Origin: Melitaea cinxia
Taxonomy: Eukaryota > Arthropoda > Insecta > Lepidoptera > Nymphalidae
Assembly (NCBI RefSeq): GCF_905220565.1
Contig: NC_059423.1
Coordinates: 6,506,001-6,570,000 of the forward strand
Direction of reading: 5' to 3'
Length of the DNA stretch: 64,000 bases
Shown here: in pieces, positions 1 through 12,143 of the stretch
How the letters are laid out: the number at the start of each line of letters is the position of its first letter
Numbering within the stretch: position 1 is the stretch's first letter
The notes under the pieces: generated by a model
The model's database searches: none
Told to the model about the DNA's origin: nothing
What the model saw: only the letters and a program-made list of their open reading frames with translations
Made by a program: the position numbers and the translations under genes

Positions 1-1006
1 AACAGTGACTTTTAAGTATTATCACAAATCTTTTGTATGGGAGTATAGAAAAGTGTTGTTTTTAGACTTTTTCAGGAAATTTAAATTTTTTTTTTTTTAG
101 AATTTTTCTCTCCGTAAGAACCACCCTCGTACTTCAAGGAATATTTTTAAAAAAGAATTAGCGAAATCGGTCCAACCGTTCTCGAGTTTTGCGCTTAGCA
201 ACACATTCAGCGACTCATTTTTATATTATAGATTATATTGAGTAACTGACTCAGTTTGTAGCATCCCACTGCTGGGCATAGGCCTCTCCCTGTGTTTTTA
301 TCGTGTGGAAAGTATAGGCTATAAAACAACAGCCCATGACTTACTATATCAGCACCGTAAATATTGAAATTTAGTAAGTAACTTAAACAGCTTGGGACTG
401 CTTATTCCATTTTGAAATAGCATTACAAGTAATTCTTTCATCATTGCAGTAGCCGAGCAATAGCAATAATTTTGCAATAACTGCATTGAAATTGCAATTT
501 CGGTAACATCCAAACTCGTATGACCGTTGACAAGCAATTGAGTTAATGATATTAGAACCAGTTACGTTACTAATATTTCTGATGTTAACCTCAAAGCAAG
601 AAGTAAGCAATACGATGACAGTCGATTGCAAGATTATTGGCAATTATTTTTAATTTATAGCGTACAACAGATATGTACATTAAGACTTGAAAATCGTGTA
701 CAGCTCGTGAATTCATTACGGTCTTAGATTAGAGGCTCTTCACCCGGTTTTTATCAAATTTTTTTTGGTCCAATCTACAATCTAAATACAGTTGACGCTA
801 CTATTCGTACTGGTGCTAAAAACTCTAGCTAAAAGCGCTTTAAAGCGCAGCTCTCAGCGTCACTACGTTATTACACATGATGTCACTCCACACACTTATA
901 TCGTAAGGAGAAAGTTCCAAATAAAACGATGCGTTTTGTTCTTGAGCAAAACGGATAGTTTTAGAATATAGGAACTGCATAAAGTACCACAATACTGTTA
1001 ACTTAC
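1..1006. other. Intronic or 3' region of the zeste-type gene, no exon seen
   Basis: Position 95-236 resembles an old retroelement tail (GCGAAATCGGTCCAACCGTT). A SINE-tail shard, CATCCCACTGCTGGGCATAG, lies at 263. No further exon with the required phase was recognised. Confidence 0.
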
Positions 1007-4000
1007 CATTACTACCCGCAATTTTACGTTTACGTTTTTTACGTAAGCTTGGCTGTACTCGTTGACTCTCTGCCCCTTAAAACAATATTTCAATTAAGAA
1101 AAATATTATTAACGTCTAAAATAAACAAGAAAAAAGTTTCGTCACTTTGTCCTATAGATGGCGTCACATTCAATATAATGTGACAATATATCGCCTGTAA
1201 CCAGCGGACAGTTGAGGCACTTCTAATGATACCTCATTTGTCTAAATATGACAAGTGGTGTGGGAGATATGAGGGAACATACGAACATACTCCTTATCCG
1301 TGGTCGGGTGGAAACTAGACTGATTTAAAAGAGTTGAACCAAACAGTGTATAAATTTACTATATATATATATATATATATATAAACGAGCGTGCTTTAGA
1401 CCACACTACTGAAATTAAACTTCTTTAGCTCCATCTAACTCATATCTCCCTCTCAACTTCCGTTCAGCTCGCCCGATCACACTTTTCGTAACGCATTCAC
1501 CAGCTTCCCTCAACAACTCTCAATGATACATGCAAATATTTCTGTGGATTATACCGTTACTTTACTAGTGTCTATATAAATACCGGTGGCTTTAGTTTCC
1601 GTCACGGGTCCTTTAGATGGTCCGGGTTCTGATATTTCTGACGTAGCTGTAAATAAACGAAAGAGAAGTAAATAAAAATTACCTTTAATCAATTCGATTG
1701 CTCCTAAGTATACTGAGTCAACTAACAACTTTTGATAATTTAATTTTTTAAGATATTAATAACATTTACTTGATTTCCTATCTACCTATGTAACAAAAAA
1801 ATAAAGTTATTAAAAGTAGAGTTGACTCAGTATACTTAGGAGCCATCGAATTGTTGCCAGTAAGAAATCGCTTACAGTGATAAGCTCACACATCGCACAT
1901 TTATTTTCAATATTGTTAAATGTTACATTTACATATTGTTGTGAATTATGATTAGTGATGTTCTGGATATCCGTATCCGTGGATATCAGCAGGAGAAATG
2001 AGGTCCGTATCTGTCACTTTTCTCGTGGAGTTTTTACTAATTGTCAAATTCAATTGACAGGATAATATGGTGCATAACATATTACGATTGTGTGATTAAG
2101 TAGTATCACACTCATCACTTCAGCCTATCGCAGTCCACTGTTAGACATAGGCCTCTTTGTACTACCTCTACTTGTTTATAATTTGATACGTTTAATACAA
2201 TATTTCAATTATTAAATTGTCTTAACTCTTGGTAATCGTTCTCAAGGTGTGGACTCCAGTCGGATCTGACACACACACACTTTTTTATTGTATTTTTTAA
2301 TAGTAAATGAATAGTAATGAATTAATACATCACGCTAAAAAGTTTTAGACATTGCGTCACAAAAGCTAGGGGGAGGATAATGTGAATTATTTTATTATCA
2401 AAAATGGCATACAGTTTAATTAGGGATTTATTTATCTTGAAAAAAATGGCGTTATCATATTGTTTCTTTATGTTATATTTATATTGTTTGGTCTCTGCTG
2501 TTTATTCAAAAAAGAAACACCACAACTATGAGATAAAATATGCAGCAGTTATCACTAATTATATACATATATATTTTTAACGCTCAAAATACGGAGCAGC
2601 CCGACGGGGGTAGTACCTCGACCTTACAGAAGACTACAGCTAAATAATACTGTTTTCAAGCAATATTGTGTTCCTGTTGGTGAGTAAGGTGACCAGAGCT
2701 CCTGGGGGGATTGGGGATTGGGTCGGCAACGTGCTTGCGATGCTTCTGGTGTTGCAGGCGTCTATAAGCTACGGTAATCGCTTACCATCAGGTGAGCCGT
2801 TCGCTTGTTTGCCGACCTAGTGATATAAAAAAAAGAGGTCAGGGATCGTCCTTTATAACGTGACCTTATTCAGCTACTATTTAATCTCTTACCTCCCATT
2901 TGGTAATGTTTACCCCCGCCTCCCTTTCGAGCCTGACGTGATTAATGGACGAACCCTTGCATGTAATATATATACATATACAAGTAAGTTAATAATTTCA
3001 AATACACTTACAAACTCTACTAGTGCTTGTCTGGCCGTTCATCGAAGGCGTGTCAATTTGTATCGGATCTTTGATCATTATCTCTTTAACAGAATCCTTG
3101 TACTGTCTCTCTTTAACTGAAAACAGAAAAGGTTATTTTATTGTTGTCCTAATTTTATTTCAAAAACATCAATGATGGCATACAAGAGTATGGTCACCCT
3201 GATGGTAAGTGGATACCGCATGGGGCAACACCAGGACCCTACCCATACTCCCCCCGGGAGTTCTCTACTTCACTCACACGAACACAACATGGTTTGAAAG
3301 CAGTATGATTTAGCTGTGATCGTCTGTAAGGTCGAGGTACTGCTGCTCCAGATTTTGAGCGGAATATATCCCGCTATGCATTAGCTAGTTAAACTCTTTA
3401 GAGAACCTCTCATTCAGAGATACGACACTTTGTATATCTTGTGACGCTATCTTGATCGCTATTTGGATAACTGCTATAATATTTGTTTACTATATTATGT
3501 AAAATTATATGTATGCGGTGTTTACCTACATGAGCGGTGCATTTAGATAAGCGCAGTGTTATTATTATCAAAATAATGAATAATCATAAACCTTTTTGCA
3601 ATGTCATTTGCAAAATAACCGCTCTGGTGTAGTGATATGAGTAGTCGCTTAAAACACCGGCGGTTTGCGTGTTCGATTCCCGACCGGGAGAAATATTTGT
3701 TTCCGGACTTGGTGTCTGACCTTGTGGGTCTCCCCACCATGTCTCGTAGAGCACATTAAACTATCAGTACCGGTTGTTATCATACACACCTGATAGCGAT
3801 CGTTGCTCATAATATATATCCACCAACCCGCAATAGTAGAGCAGTGTGGTGGATTAAGCTGATTCTTCTACATGAATATGCCCAGCAGCAGGATGTTTAA
3901 ATAAAAATATTATTGCAACACTTACCAGGTAAGAGTATTTTTTCTATTGCCTTAAAGTGATTATCCGTCTGCGTCGGAGGGTCGGGCTTTGGATCCAGGG

Positions 4001-7000
4001 AGGTGAGCGAGGCTATTGAGGCGATCGACTGAAATTTCTTTAAATATTAATCTCTCTTAAAGCGATAAGACAGATGTTATCATATACACCTGACAGCAGT
4101 CACTACTCATAAGGAAATTACCATCTACCTTAATCATAACTGTAAAATCATTCATTCTCCAGTGTTAGATAACTTACAGACATTCTCAAGCTATGCTTAC
4201 CTAGCATTGCCAAGGAAAATAGGGAATGATTTATATATATATATCTATATGTATATATAGTAGCTGGCCTGGCGGACTTCGTACAGCCTTATTTTTTTGT
4301 GAACATAATAATTATTTATATCAAAATACAATATAGCCCTATCTTTCATGTTGGCTCAAACTGCACAACTGCCTTTAAAAAAAGTTGTCTTGGGATTGCT
4401 GAGGGATTAATTACTTATAAGCGATTTTTGTGTTTGCTGTTTATGTTTGTTTTTTAACTTACTAAACCTATTGCTGTTTATGTTTGTTTTTTAACTTACT
4501 AAACCTATTTTTAATTATACTCATCTGTATTTCAATTTGAAGATATAATATTTTAATAATACTAGTGTTAAATTTTTTTTTTGCATCTTGTGACAACTTA
4601 AAATGTTGCGCATTTAAGCTTAATTGTAGTACCTATAGTTTTTATATGAAAATTATAATGTAGCAACTACTGTCTGTCAAAATGAAATAAATAAATAAAT
4701 AATAAATAAATGGTGTGCAAATTTGATTAAAATCGGTTAAGTAATTTAGGAGTCCATCACAGACGAACGACGTGACGCGTAATTTATATACTTCAAAGTA
4801 GGTAAATGTTTTTAAATGTGTTTAATGTTTGAAATGTAGTTATGGTGTATTACGACTAGCGACCTGCCTCCGCTTCGCACGAGTGATTTAACTATCTGTG
4901 TTTCTCCACTATATTATGCATGTATTATATACATATAAACCTTCCTCTGGAATCACTCTATTTACAAAAGAAAACCGCATCAAAATCCGTTACGTAGTTT
5001 TAAAGATGTAAGCATACAGACAGCGGGAAGCGACTTTGTTTTATACAATTGACTGACAATCACCGGTAACAATACTTACGAAAGGCATACGGTATTTGTT
5101 TTCACCGAACATGGATTCTTCGCCGATTATTTTTAATATTTTCCTGTCGACGTCTAGAAGATCATCTTTACTGTTAATACCCAATTCTCTTTTTCTCTTC
5201 GCTAGCCTCGTTTTACTTTTGTGTTTTATGTCCGCCCAGTACTGAAAAATAATAATAAAAATATAAACGTGACATTCAACGCCAAACTTGAAATTACTTC
5301 TGTTATCTGATTGTGAACAGGGTCCGCAGACACACAATACACAAAGACAAACGCCCAGATCACAACAACAATCTGTATGGCCGTTATAAATGTACGTTAT
5401 GTGTGGGATCGAACCCGCGACCGCCAGCAACAGACATAAGCCAGTAAGTAATTTGACTATTGCGCTCATAAATTTTAGTTACATTTTCATGATTTTTTAT
5501 GTACGTTTTCATAAAATTTTACAGAATGAGTGCAAACATGAATTTCAGAATTAATTCACATTTTTTTATTTTTCAATTTCACATTGGAACAATTTATTAT
5601 ATCAGTTTATGAATAGTAAGCAGGTAGGCTTAATTACATCATATTAGAGGTTACAAACACTGCTCTAAAGTGCTGTTGTGTTTCTGTGAGTAACGTAGCC
5701 GGAACTTATTAGTATTGGGTGTGGGGTCACCACCACCCTTGCAAAGATTCTCATGTTATATCCATTTACCAACAGACGTACTGAATGTTTGCTGTGTGGT
5801 TACGGCATTAAAGAATATAGCCTCTCTACCCGTGGGTGTCGTAAGAGACGACTAAGGGATAACACCTTGGAACTTAATAAGCCGACCGGTGGCGGGATAA
5901 CCATCCAACCGCTAGCTTTGAAATACACAGGCCGAAGACGGGCAGCAGTTTCTTCGGTGCGACAAAGCCAGCCCTGCGGTCACCAACCCGCCTGCCCAGC
6001 GTGGTGACTATGGGCGACACAAGAGGTTGCGCCGTTCACGCAGTGGACTGCGATAGGCTGTGTGTGTACCGCTTGTTAGTCACCTTTATACCACAAAAAA
6101 AGTATTTACCCTATGATATATGTGAAACCTCACCCTTTTCCATCTATCAGCTGTTTTCTTCGATCCAGACCTTATAGAATTTAACTTTCTCGCGAGTAAC
6201 TCCCATTGCTTATCCACATATTCTTTAGACCTCGCCCCGAGCCAGATTCCCTTGGCTAGGGTCGGATGCTGGGTTAGGAATTCTAGAAGCTTATCCAGTT
6301 GCTCATTGGACACTCGATTGCCCATTATAACACTGAAACAAGGGCCCTGATTCTATATGACATAAGAAATATCGTCACGATATCGCGCGTGCTCTTAACA
6401 CGCCTACGTCACGCCTAGTCGAAAATACGCCTATTTTTTTTTTTTTTGTTTTTAGCGTGAAACGAGATTTGGATGTCATAACGAATCAGGGTTTAGTATA
6501 TAGGTGATATTATATAATTACAAAATCGTAATAATTTTTAATATCAACCAATAAAATGTTTATTTTATTTGTACATTTCATAGAAAAACAAAAAGGTTTT
6601 ACACTTACCTTGGTACAATTATTTTGACGTACACTTATTTGAGAAACGTAATTATTTCATGAAGCCGTTATTGCTAGTAAATCGTTTATTGAACCGCAAC
6701 TAACGACAAATGACGTACGACTGTATGTTGACATACAGCGATCGCGCGATTATTGTGCAATTATCGCATATTGCTTGAATCTTAATAAATAAGGCCTACT
6801 GTTAGTCTGTTAGGACGTATTCTTCGTGAGGCCAATTTACTGTATTTTTGTAATTCCTTTTGTTAAATAACTACTTACGTTTTAATTTTGAAATATGTCA
6901 TAACTCTTTGTAAAGGCTATGTGTTACCAATTAATATTATGATACATATATATATTTTTAAATTTAAAATTTTAAGTTACAACTTTATTACATAGACACA

Positions 7001-8681
7001 GAATATTCTTTTAAAAATATTCCGTCAGAAATCGAAATAATATCTCTGCACCTTTTACATCAGCCTGTACACTGTCAAAAAATTACACTTTTTCCAAGTC
7101 AAATTTTTTTAATTTTTCTTATATAATTTTAACTTTAAAATACATCAATAAATAAATTATTCTATGGATAGACATATTTATGGAAAATTTTAATTTTTGA
7201 CAGTATACGGTAACGCTTATATAAACATTGTCTGACAACGTAAGCTAATGTCAAGCTTATTAAACAATATCGGTACCTGCTGGTCGAGGGGGGGGCGGGG
7301 TACACAGCATCGTAGGCGTTCTCAGTGTGTTGCTGCAACATCTCTTCTCCAGGCATACCGGGCAGGATAACCTCCTCGCTGCCCACTGAAATTTTATAAT
7401 CTGTCAGCGAAGCCGACAAGGATTTATGAGATGATGGTGACATTTATGTACAAGAATGGATCAATTTCTTATTTTATGTTAAAATATCATAATTTTTCTT
7501 ACTATGAAGAGACGTATCATAGGGACGGATGTTACATAAATAATCTGGTTCATCATTACAGCCTATACAGTCCACTGCTGGACATAGGTCTCCACAAGTT
7601 TACACCAAAAATAACGTGAACTCATGTGTTTTGCCCATAGTCACCACGCTGGGCAGGCGGGTTGGTAACAGCAGGGCTGACTTTGTCGCACCGAAGACGC
7701 TGCTGCCTGTCTTCGGCCTGTGTATTTCAAAGACAGCAGTTGGATGGTTATCCCGCCATCGGTCGGCTTCTTAAGTTCCAAGGTGGTTGTGGAACCTTGT
7801 TATACCTTAGTCGCCTCTTACGACACCCACGGGAAGAGAGGGGGTGGCTAAATTCTTTAGTGCCGTAGCCACACAGCACCTGGTTCATTCGCAAACAACA
7901 AAAAAAAAAAACAGAATTCAGATACTTTTTATTAGGGGTAACTCAAAAGTTATCCGTCTGATCTAACTCACATTTAAATGGGACCACATGAAACGCGCCA
8001 GGTTTCGAATGTGAAAAGAATCATCAAAATCGGTTTATTTAGTAGAAAGTTGAGATAACACACACATAAACTAAAATAAAAAAGCCAATCAAATTCAAAC
8101 AATTTCATATTTTGAAGTGTGTTTAAGGCGGTCGGTTTGTAAGTTGGTTGCGGGCTATGAAAAATATATACAAGCGAAATGTAAATGAACTAAATAATAT
8201 TGTTTCTAATATAAATGAACGTCTGAATCGTTTTTACTATTTTCATTCATTCCAGCTAAAAAGAATTTGTCTAACAATTTCTTGATACACTGAATATTTC
8301 AAAAATCAACCAACCTTCCTCTAAATGCTGCATCCCTATAACTTGCTCCTCGACCTCTTCATACTGATCGTCCGTTATGTACTCTTCATACTGTCCCGTT
8401 TCTATTTCTTCATACTGAAATTAAATTAATAAACTTTTTGTATTCTACAACAATTTTTTATATGAAATATAATAATATAAAAACCATTATTATTTATATG
8501 TAAAACAATACATGACTATAATACAGTTTTAATATTGAAGAAATTTTTATCTATCTTCCTAACTGCTGTTTTTGTTTCGTGTCCTATACCCAAAGGCTGT
8601 CTGGAAGAGATCGCTCTTTCAGCGATAAGACATTTTATGTTATTTTTTTGTTGTTGTTTCTTTTAATGGTGTACAATGAAG

Positions 8682-8719
<38 letters not shown>

Positions 8720-10714
8720 AGTAAATGTCTCAAAATAGCTGTTATCCACGGTTTAAAAAACGCGCCTTGTATTCTACCTCGAAGGTGGTGAGGAAACAAG
8801 TGCATTGTCATAATGTAGTCGCTTCAGTGCTCTACTCCAAAAATGGTTAATTTTATAGAAAAAAGCAAGAAGCATTTTTTGTAGATAGTTATCATCATCA
8901 TCATTCCAGCCTATTGCAGTCCACTGCTGGACATAGGCCTCCACAAGTTCGAGCCAAAAATGCGTGAATTCATGTGTGTTGCCCATAGTCACCTCGCTGG
9001 GCGGCGGGTTTGTGACCGCAGGGCTGGCTTTGTCGCACCGAAGGCGTCTTCGGCCTATGTGTTTCAAAGCCAGCGGTTGGATGGTTATCCCGCCATCGGT
9101 CGGCTTCTTAAGTTCCATTGTGGTAGTGGAACCTTGTTATCCCTTAGTCGCCTAATATATAGTAGATAATTATGAATTAAAATAATTAAATTAAAAATAA
9201 TAAAAATTATAATAATTTAATTTCAATTTTTATAATGACCTCTATTGACCTCCGAGCTATAGGTCGCGAGATATTCACGAAAAACTAATTTTCGTGACCT
9301 TTTGACCTTTATAACTTTTTCAGCCGGCACAATATCAATATCGATTTTTCGCATCTCAACGCCGCAATAAAGGTGTATACAAGCTCAATTCAAGCTCACT
9401 AGGAATTGTTCCGCAGATTGGACTTTAAAATGCCTAAAATGACTGGACACATAGCTTAGAAATTCTACGTATTGTCTGTAGTTGAATTTAATGCCTCTGG
9501 CTTGTATCCATCTTCTTATAGTTCTTATTGTAGTATAATGTTTAAAAAAATTGTTAAAGATAGCAAAAAGTTTCAGAAAAATAAGGTTGTATATAACAAA
9601 AGTTATACTTTGTATGGTAAGTGTTTGGTACTGTATGTAACACTTATATTAAAATATTAACAATGAATATAATTTTTTAATTATATTTAAAGAACTTTAT
9701 ATATTCTGTGCTCGATAATTAAAAAAGGGGAAAATATAAACATATCTAAGTTCAATAAACTAATACATACATAATTTTAAACACCCACACACACATAAAA
9801 AAGGTATAATCATAACATAACAATACACTTTATTGTACACCAAAACAGAAATAATAGATATCAAGATTGATTTTAATATAGGTACAAAGGGCGGTCTTAT
9901 CGCTGAAAAGCGATCTCTTCCAGACAACCAAGGGGCAGAGGGCATGGTATTGTGTTGGTATAAATGTATAAATTGTGATATACCATTGAAGTGAGACATA
10001 AACGTACACATATAAATGCATTGATACATATATACATATATAATTTATTCAATATCAAGAAAATTCTTATAGTCAGTGTTTTTAAAATAAGTAAGCGATT
10101 GTTTATGTCTAATATGCAAGGGTAGAGAATTTCAAAATTAAAAAATTGAAACAGTAAAAGGTTTATTATAAAAGGAAGAGGAGTGAGAGGGAATTTCTAG
10201 AAGTAAGCTATACTCAGAATGATTACTTCATTCGTGGGAATCACTAAGAAATTTAAGTCATCATTATCATCATCATTACAGCCTATACAGTCCACTGCTG
10301 GACATAGGCCTCCACAAGTTTACGCCAAAAATAACGTGAACTCATGTGTTTTGCCCATAGTCACCACGCTGGGCAGGCGGGTTGGTGACCGCAGTACTGG
10401 CTTTGTTGCACCAAGGACGCTGCTGCCCAACTTCGGCCTGTGTATTTCAAAGCCAGCAGTTGGATGGTTATCCCACCATCGGTCGGCTTCTTAAGTTCCA
10501 AGATGGTTGTGGAACCTTGTTATCCCTTAGTCGCCTCTTACGACACCCACGGGAAGAGAGGGGGTGGCTAAATTCTTTAAGAAATTTAAGTATAGATCAT
10601 CATTGTACCTTAACACCGACTTGTTCATCCCCATCAATTTCTACCATTCCGCCGTGGGTCGCTATCTCCACTTCACACATAATCTCTTGATTCATCATTT
10701 TGAGGCCAGCTTCG
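1007..10714 (-). CDS. Myb/SANT-like (zeste-type) DNA-binding protein, 8 exons, 3' end off the window
   Basis: Likely nuclear sequence-specific regulator. Exons on the minus strand: 10609-10714 (ATG at 10698; the rest 5' UTR), 8315-8414, 7277-7385, 6134-6332, 5080-5241, 3926-4028, 1584-1646, 1007-1069. Every junction has GT/AG sites and compatible phase, giving 296 codons plus one base. Residues 1-100 are acidic and Glu/Tyr-rich (repeated QYEE). Residues about 107-185 match the Myb/SANT-like domain of zeste-type regulators: Trp at 130, 143, 164 and 168, with DRWKR spliced to YWADIKHKSK. A Ser/Pro linker follows, then the basic cluster RKKRKRK (285-291), a likely nuclear localisation signal. 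The 1007-1069 exon ends in a GTAAGT donor, so another exon should lie further left; none was found in 1-1006. Introns carry SINE and RTE-like repeats. Domain class is fairly sure, the last three exons less so, and no specific orthologue is recognised. Confidence 0.
1359..1382. repeat. AT microsatellite
   Basis: Uninterrupted TA dinucleotide run of about 24 bp. Confidence 0.
1691..1852. mobile_element. MITE with 33-bp terminal inverted repeats
   Basis: Arms 1691-1723 and 1820-1852 are inverted copies with one mismatch in 33 (CTCCTAAGTATACTGAGTCA in the left arm). They enclose about 96 bp of A/T-rich DNA without coding sequence. It lies in an intron just upstream (in gene direction) of the 1584-1646 exon of the zeste-type gene. 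Superfamily not assigned; no clear target duplication seen. Confidence 0.
2582..2838 (+). repeat. Dispersed lepidopteran repeat A
   Basis: Runs from CTCAAAATACGGAGCAGCCC through CGGTAATCGCTTACCATCAG to TTTGCCGACCTAGTGATA and an A-rich end. No open frame; probably a non-autonomous retroelement. Further copies: 3190-3370 (-), 14057-14285 (+), 28317-28815 (+, two), 34757-34935 (-), 39295-39440 (-), 40020-40270 (+), 43965-44165 (-), 44270-44715 (+, interrupted), 53405-53600 (-), 58930-59185 (-), 61340-61585 (+). Confidence 0.
3190..3370 (-). repeat. Dispersed repeat A
   Basis: Inverted, diverged copy: CCTGATGGTAAGTGGATACC at its left and GTAAGGTCGAGGTACTGCTG at its right. Confidence 0.
3618..3900 (+). 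mobile_element. tRNA-derived SINE
   Basis: tRNA-like head with CTGGTGTAGTGATATGAGTA (A-box region) and GTGTTCGATTCCCGACC (B box), followed by the body seen in other copies here and a tail with ATGCCCAGCAGCAGGATG. Lies in the zeste-type gene, just left of the 3926-4028 exon. Confidence 0.
4434..4507 (+). repeat. 37-bp tandem duplication
   Basis: TTGCTGTTTATGTTTGTTTT and the following 17 bases occur twice back to back. In an intron of the zeste-type gene; no other structure. Confidence 0.
4700..5045 (+). repeat. Old retroelement tail relic
   Basis: AAAATCGGTTAAGTAATTTA and CGCATCAAAATCCGTTACGT, then AGCGACTTTGTTTTATAC, are widespread insect retroelement-tail phrases. Similar relics lie at 7960-8060, 37360-37480, 48840-48990 and 53120-53400. 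Non-coding. Confidence 0.
5320..5465 (-). mobile_element. SINE head fragment
   Basis: The minus strand carries the tRNA-like head, with the B box visible as GGGATCGAACCCGCGACC on the plus strand. It sits immediately upstream (minus sense) of the 5080-5241 exon of the zeste-type gene, close to its acceptor. Confidence 0.
5780..6066 (+). repeat. RTE-like 3' tail repeat
   Basis: Starts near TTTGCTGTGTGGTTACGGCA and ends GCAGTGGACTGCGATAGGCT. Same family as 7555-7885, 8895-9155, 10258-10580, 22756-22890, 33537-33877 and 51490-51755. Non-LTR tail or a SINE mobilised by one; no coding sequence. Sits between the 5080-5241 and 6134-6332 exons. Confidence 0.
7555..7885 (-). repeat. RTE-like 3' tail repeat
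   Basis: Full-length member, reverse orientation: CAGCCTATACAGTCCACTGC at its left and GCCGTAGCCACACAGCAC at its right. In the zeste-type gene intron between 7385 and 8315. Confidence 0.
8684..8718. repeat. ATT microsatellite
   Basis: Uninterrupted TTA/ATT run of about 35 bp in an intron of the zeste-type gene. Confidence 0.
8895..9155 (-). repeat. RTE-like 3' tail repeat, truncated
   Basis: Begins with CCAGCCTATTGCAGTCCACT and breaks off after TTATCCCTTAGTCGCCT. An ATT microsatellite (8684-8718) lies just to its left. Confidence 0.
9236..9308 (-). promoter_or_regulatory. Cluster of nuclear-receptor half-sites (TGACCT)
   Basis: Four TGACCT half-sites (AGGTCA on the minus strand) lie at 9236-9241, 9246-9251, 9295-9300 and 9303-9308. 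The first pair is spaced by 4 (DR4), the second by 2 (DR2), and an AGGTCG lies between at about 9261. The surrounding DNA is nearly pure A/T. It sits in intron 1 of the zeste-type gene, consistent with an enhancer, but binding is not shown. Confidence 0.
10258..10580 (-). repeat. RTE-like 3' tail repeat
   Basis: Reverse-oriented, preceded by a CATTATCATCATCATTA tail that reads as the element's TGATGA-type simple 3' end on the minus strand. Ends some 28 bp left of the first coding exon of the zeste-type gene. Confidence 0.
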
Positions 10715-12143
10715 CTATAATAAAACAAAAAACTTAATACATACAATGAAATATAGTTATAATAATTATTATGTCTCTATACCTTCTTAAACAATAATAA
10801 CTATTTCAACAAAGAACAAAATTTTCGAATTTTTATAGTTCAAAAAAAAAATATTCATAAAATAGTATGTATATATTTGTAAGTGTTTTTCTAAAACTGG
10901 TCTTACGTTATCTGTTCGTCACTGTAGTGTTAAGAAAAAACTGTCACTTCTTGTTTACAGACATACTATTTGTATATGTCACTTTAATCCTTACAAATTA
11001 TAACTTAATGTCTTGATTAAAACAGCGTTAGTTATTTTTAGAATGTATATTTTGCAATAACGGAAAAGAGTTGCAGTTTGTTTTCAAACGTCGATAAGAA
11101 CTAATGGGCGTCGAAGGCTCGCTGAACTCGTTTTACCTCTAACTACAGTTGATATCACGTTACAAGACGTTAGACATGCGTAATTAATTTACATTATCCG
11201 TCCGTATACTCGTACGACCGGCTAATAAACTTACTAGAACAATTAAAACGTAGAATTTTAGACATAGGTAGACCTCCGTAGGCAGGTGCGCTCGAACCGC
11301 GACCGGCCGGGTAAACGGAACAATTTTTTTCACATAATTATATAAAACGACCACGCCAATGTATATCTAGATTGAAATTACGTTCTATGACCTTCGTTTT
11401 TATCGTTTCTAGATCACATCCCGAAGCGTAAATACATAGAAAATTAGAAACACTTGTTACAATGTGTCAAAAAGTATGATTGTTTTCAATAGAATTAGTT
11501 TACCTTTATTTAAGACTATAACAAAAGCTGCACGGCCCCCTGGAGACAAATATGGACTGCTGCGTAGGCACCGATTTTTTCCAGGCAATTTTAATTGCAA
11601 TCAATGTCACACACTTTAGTGAAAAAAAGTTCGATAATAATTCCTTAAAAATATTTGAAATTTACGCGAAAATGTTTATAAAATATGTCCGACTAAACAT
11701 GGCGTCCAAAGATGTCCGACCAATTTCAATATGGCGATGCAAAATGGACGCCCGTTCGGATCGCTGCTGAGACTTCGAAGAAAAAGCAGCAACACAAGAA
11801 ACTTCAAAAAAAAGTTTTAATGATTGATGGAGTTGCCATATAACATAAACTTTTAAAGACTTTTATAACGGTATAAAATGATATAAAGCATCCAAATATT
11901 GTGTTTTGTTGAAAATCGAAATTAATACTAAAGATTTCGTATATTTACACGTAGTGCTTTTAATAAAATAATTTTACGACCCCATATTTCTATTTAGCGG
12001 CGTCCTCACATGCTTTGACGTATGAGAAAAACCGCAGTCTATTAGAAAAAAATCATCTGTCATTCCGTCTTCCTCTTCCTGTGGTTATCCAACGATCCGA
12101 TATTACCTAAATTAATTTTCACTCAATTTTCCCGTGACACAGA
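10715..12143. promoter_or_regulatory. Divergent intergenic region, zeste-type gene / IDH3G
   Basis: About 1.4 kb between the most 5' exon found for the minus-strand gene and the IDH3G ATG. From 11690 to 11760 there are several Pho/YY1-like ATGG cores (CATGGCGTCC, ATATGGCGATG, AAAATGGACGC) and a CCAAT. From 12060 to 12085 a pyrimidine-rich ATTCCGTCTTCCTCTTCCTG precedes IDH3G. A minus-strand donor-like AAAG/GTAAAC near 11509 may end a 5' UTR exon of the zeste-type gene. No TATA box was recognised. Function is inferred from position only. Confidence 0.

Noticed and set aside
1549..1646. Terminal exon of the zeste-type gene ending at the TAA at 1549
   Set aside because: Reading on to the stop is possible, but a donor at 1583 joins in phase to an exon at 1007-1069 with a clear basic cluster and good splice sites. 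I kept the spliced form; an alternative short ending cannot be excluded.
3618..3700. tRNA gene from A/B-box-like sequence
   Set aside because: The match is the head of a SINE repeated across the window; the stem pairing is degenerate and a SINE body follows. The same holds for the heads at 5320, 16348, 18245, 21950, 23640 and 42350.
8774..9155. Short frames on both strands with MELKKPTDGG / SHRRR type peptides
   Set aside because: They are translations of the RTE-like tail repeat and recur, with shifts, at every copy (5753, 7662, 10382, 33548, 51540).
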